Position numbers and translations under genes: made by a program. This document shows positions 20,942 to 23,161 of a stretch of 23,161 nucleotides of DNA, in pieces. Source of the stretch: a bacterium (lineage in GTDB: Bacteria > Acidobacteriota > Blastocatellia > Pyrinomonadales > Pyrinomonadaceae); the NCBI GenBank assembly GCA_029945985.1, contig JAQSDP010000410.1, positions 1-23,161 on the forward strand, written 5' to 3'. How positions within the stretch are numbered: the stretch's first letter is position 1; each line of letters opens with the position of its first letter. Below the pieces are notes generated by a model that saw nothing but the letters and a program-made list of their open reading frames with translations, was not told where the DNA came from and searched no databases.

Positions 20942-21325
20942 ATGAGCTTCACACTGCATGACATGAGTTCCGAGGGCTTCGAATTCAACGCGAACGTATG
21001 GAATTGGAAGGCCATCCTAGAAGTGATCAAGGAAATGGACGTCCTCAGCGAGGGCAAGGTTCGTCAGATGGGATATAACGCTATGGGCGTTAAGGTGGAC
21101 CTTGAGGATGCTCATCTGATCGGCACCAAACTTCAGAACGAGGTACTTCCGAAGCTCGCCCCGAACAAACGGATGTTCGCCGACGGCAGCGTGACTGACG
21201 AACACGACGACGGAACTATCTACAAAGACGAAGACGAGCAGTGGCGAAACTATTCCGTCTCGCACGATTGGGTAAAGGACTTTTCGGAATTCTGTCTTCG
21301 GTCAAAAGGCTTTCAGATCTTTTAA
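20942..21325 (+). CDS. Hypothetical acidic protein
   Basis: The 127-residue product is soluble and acidic. It has no signal peptide or membrane segment and no motif I recognise. Visible features are several Trp residues (VWNWK, EQWRNY, HDWVKD), a helical middle (WKAILEVIKEMDVLSE) and an Asp/Glu-rich stretch (VTDEHDDGTIYKDEDEQW) that might be a flexible or metal-contacting loop. AAAGG about eight bases before the ATG is a fair ribosome binding site. It is divergent from nat and followed by a long inverted repeat and the DUF445 gene. Codon use looks like that of its neighbours, so I take it as a real gene. Confidence 0.7.
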   Translation: MSFTLHDMSSEGFEFNANVWNWKAILEVIKEMDVLSEGKVRQMGYNAMGVKVDLEDAHLIGTKLQNEVLPKLAPNKRMFADGSVTDEHDDGTIYKDEDEQWRNYSVSHDWVKDFSEFCLRSKGFQIF

Positions 21326-21333
21326 TGATCACA

Positions 21334-21411
21334 GGCGGAAACCCGACCAGTAGGGAGGGTGTTGGAAGCCCCGCCTTTTTGGACACCCTTCCTACCGGTC
21401 GGGTTTCTGCC
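21334..21411. repeat. Long imperfect inverted repeat (29-bp arms) before the DUF445 gene
   Basis: The arms 21334-21362 and 21383-21411 match at 26 of 29 positions as an inverted repeat (for example AAACCCGACC against GGTCGGGTTT) with a 20-base loop. It fills most of the gap after the hypothetical gene and ends four bases before the DUF445 ATG. Its size suggests a dispersed REP/MITE-like element; it might also end transcription of the upstream gene, although only a short T-run (in the loop) is present. Confidence 0.75.
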
Positions 21412-21415
21412 CCTC

Positions 21416-23041
21416 ATGGAATTCTTCAACGACATATCAAACGCGCTCGCTCCATGGTTCAAAAACATCTGGGTGCAGATGGGTTTGCTTGTCGGCTTCG
21501 CCACCATTCACGGATATGCCGGTGCCTGGCTTGCCGTCCGGATGCTGTTTCGCCCAAGGCGTCCGTTCAAGATCTTAGGCATCACGCTCTTTCCTCAGGG
21601 GATGATCCCGCGCCATCGCGACCGCCTTGCAAATGCCATCGGTAAAGCCGTAGGCGAAGAACTGGTCTCGCAAGAGACGATAATGGAAGAGCTCGTAGGG
21701 AAGGAATTCCTGCGGACAAAGATCCGCGGCGTCATCGATTCGTACACCCAAGACGTACTCGCACAAAACTATCCGTCGATCATAGAAACGCTGCCGGCAA
21801 ACCTTCGCGGGCCGGTGCTGGACGCGATCACATCGCTCCAGTTCACCGTCGCCGAACACATTGAACGAGCCCTTAAGAACGAAGAAACCCAAGCCACGAT
21901 CAGCAGCTTTGTTGAACGCCGGGTTGATGAAGTGCTTTCAAAACGAGTCGCGTCTGTCGTCGATGATGAAGCGTTAGAAAGACTGGTAGGCTTCATCGAG
22001 GAACGGATCCGAGCCGCGATCGAATCACCGGCCCTTGAAAAGAGCCTGCGTGATTTCGTCGGGCGTCGGATCGACGATCTCACGAACATCGAAACGCCGC
22101 TCGGAGATATGTTCACTCCAGACGCGATCGCGTTACTCAAAGAAAAAGCGAATGAGCAGATCGCTCCGGTCGCACATCACCTGACCGAGATCGCGGCGGC
22201 CGAGCGGACGCGAGATCAGATCGGCGGGCTGATCAAAAAGGAGGTTCACGGGTATTACGAGAACCTGCCGTTCTTCAAGAAGATATTTGTCTCACGCGAC
22301 AATCTGCTCGACGAAGTCGACGCGCTCGTCAACGACAGCCTGCCGCGACGGATCGAAGAAACCCTCAAGGGCGACTTTTTTGCCGCCGAGGCGAGTGCAT
22401 TCATCGATACAACGATCGACAATGCTATGTCGCGGCCCCTGCCGGACGTGATCGGCGCGATCAACCCCGAGCAGCTCGAGCGTCTGAAGAACCAGATATC
22501 TTCATCTCTAATAAGACTCCTTCGCGGCGATGAGATGCAGAAATATATTTCGGCATACGTAACGGACACACTCGAGAAGTTTCGCCCGCACAGTATCGAT
22601 TCCATTTTGCGAACCGTCCACCCGGAGAGCGAGGCAAAGCTGAAATCGACGCTCTCAAAAGGACTGCTCTCGATCATCGCCAGCGAGAATACGTCGCGGC
22701 TCGTCAACGATATGCTCTCGCGTCAGATCGAGCAGCTACTCTCAGCGCCGATCGGAAGATTGTCGGATAAGATCGAGGAAGAAAAGCTAGTGAGTGCTAG
22801 CGAGACTTTCGCCGACACGATCATCAACGCGATCCGCGAAAAGCTGCCCGAGGCTATAAAGGAGTTCGACGTAGGCGGTGTTGTGCGGGAAAAGATAATG
22901 ACCTATCCGGTCGAGAAGCTTGAAGCTCTCGTTATGTCAGTCGCCAAAGAGCACCTGCGAACCATCGAGCTCTTCGGAGCAGGCTTCGGTTTCGCTATCG
23001 GACTGGTTCAGGCTGTTCAGTTTTACTTCTACGCCCACTAG
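21416..23041 (+). CDS. DUF445 family membrane protein
   Basis: The 541-residue product has the DUF445 layout. An N-terminal membrane segment (about 18-42, with GLLVGFATIHGYAGAWLAVR) is followed by MLFRPRRPF and PQGMIPRHRDRLANAIGKAV. A very long alpha-helical, charged middle comes next, and a C-terminal YPVEKLEALVMSVAKEHLRT leads to a second membrane segment (IELFGAGFGFAIGLVQAVQF). Both ends are therefore membrane-bound with the helical body between. The function of the family is unknown; YheB and YjiN are members. I chose the ATG at 21416. The frame is open from 21359, but that extension is translated from the inverted repeat and is not family-like. No ribosome binding site is visible. Confidence 0.88.
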   Translation: MEFFNDISNALAPWFKNIWVQMGLLVGFATIHGYAGAWLAVRMLFRPRRPFKILGITLFPQGMIPRHRDRLANAIGKAVGEELVSQETIMEELVGKEFLRTKIRGVIDSYTQDVLAQNYPSIIETLPANLRGPVLDAITSLQFTVAEHIERALKNEETQATISSFVERRVDEVLSKRVASVVDDEALERLVGFIEERIRAAIESPALEKSLRDFVGRRIDDLTNIETPLGDMFTPDAIALLKEKANEQIAPVAHHLTEIAAAERTRDQIGGLIKKEVHGYYENLPFFKKIFVSRDNLLDEVDALVNDSLPRRIEETLKGDFFAAEASAFIDTTIDNAMSRPLPDVIGAINPEQLERLKNQISSSLIRLLRGDEMQKYISAYVTDTLEKFRPHSIDSILRTVHPESEAKLKSTLSKGLLSIIASENTSRLVNDMLSRQIEQLLSAPIGRLSDKIEEEKLVSASETFADTIINAIREKLPEAIKEFDVGGVVREKIMTYPVEKLEALVMSVAKEHLRTIELFGAGFGFAIGLVQAVQFYFYAH

Positions 23042-23161
23042 CGAAGCTTCGCCAATCTCTCGATCGCAGCTTCAAGCGTCTCGTCCTTTTTACAGAAACA
23101 GAACCTAACCAATTGCGATCCCATTGAACGGTCCTTGTAGAACGACGATCCCGGCACTACG
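23038..23161 (-). CDS. PLP-dependent aminotransferase class I/II, C-terminal end, cut by window edge
   Basis: The last 40 codons are visible on the minus strand: VVPGSSFYKDRSMGSQLVRF, then CFCKKDETLEAAIERLAKLR and a TAG stop. The pattern V-x-PGSSFY, followed by VRFCF and a helix ending the protein, is the C-terminus of class I/II aminotransferases, close to the methionine/kynurenine aminotransferase group. The catalytic lysine lies outside the window. The stop overlaps the DUF445 stop from the opposite strand (CTAG, four bases). Confidence 0.8.
   Translation of the reverse strand, partial: VVPGSSFYKDRSMGSQLVRFCFCKKDETLEAAIERLAKLR

Noticed and set aside
1..23161. CRISPR array, insertion sequence or prophage
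   Set aside because: No regularly spaced repeats, transposase, integrase or phage structural genes were found; the sheath protein alone is type VI-like rather than phage-tail-like.

Overview
The window looks like a chromosomal, replication-origin-proximal segment of a free-living bacterium. Acidobacteriota, probably Blastocatellia/Pyrinomonadales-like, is my best guess. It rests on the secreted GWxTD-domain protein, the overall protein flavour and the gene order; no rRNA or other phylogenetic marker decides it. Almost everything is housekeeping. There is no insertion sequence, prophage or CRISPR array, and no gene-free stretch longer than about 140 bases.

Layout, left to right. The 5' end of a cation/proton antiporter gene (minus, cut by the window edge), a tRNA-Leu(CAG), an SRPBCC protein and a terminated gene for a secreted GWxTD protein occupy the first 2.8 kb. 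Next is a tightly packed minus-strand run, transcribed right to left: mnmG, parA, parB, selD, a tatA/B-type gene and tatC. Three copies of a parS-like palindrome lie around the parA promoter region. Upstream of mnmG on the same strand are a TssB-TssC fusion gene, a flavin-binding pyridoxamine-oxidase-like gene and mnmE. A plus-strand alpha/beta hydrolase gene follows, then the minus-strand cluster rpmH/rnpA, yidD, yidC, jag. This is the classical rpmH-rnpA-yidD-yidC-jag-mnmE-mnmG-parA-parB order of bacterial origins, with extra genes inserted and without dnaA or rsmG in the window.

To the right of rpmH are a small DUF5335-like gene, purN, a YefM/YoeB-type toxin-antitoxin module with a frameshifted antitoxin, a four-helix membrane protein, purM, an arylamine N-acetyltransferase, a hypothetical gene, a DUF445 membrane protein and the 3' end of an aminotransferase gene.

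The most notable observations are these. (1) selD is a selenoprotein gene: an in-frame UGA sits at the catalytic position, 15 codons after a TTG start with a strong ribosome binding site. A normal gene call would lose the active site. (2) rpmH is nested entirely inside an extended rnpA in another frame, the arrangement known from Thermus, with a hairpin at the predicted mRNA 5' end. (3) Three TGTGGCACGTGCCACA palindromes next to parAB look like a variant of parS. (4) A TssBC sheath fusion sits alone among housekeeping genes. (5) The toxin-antitoxin module separates purM from purN and has an operator that overlaps divergent promoters, one of which faces purN.
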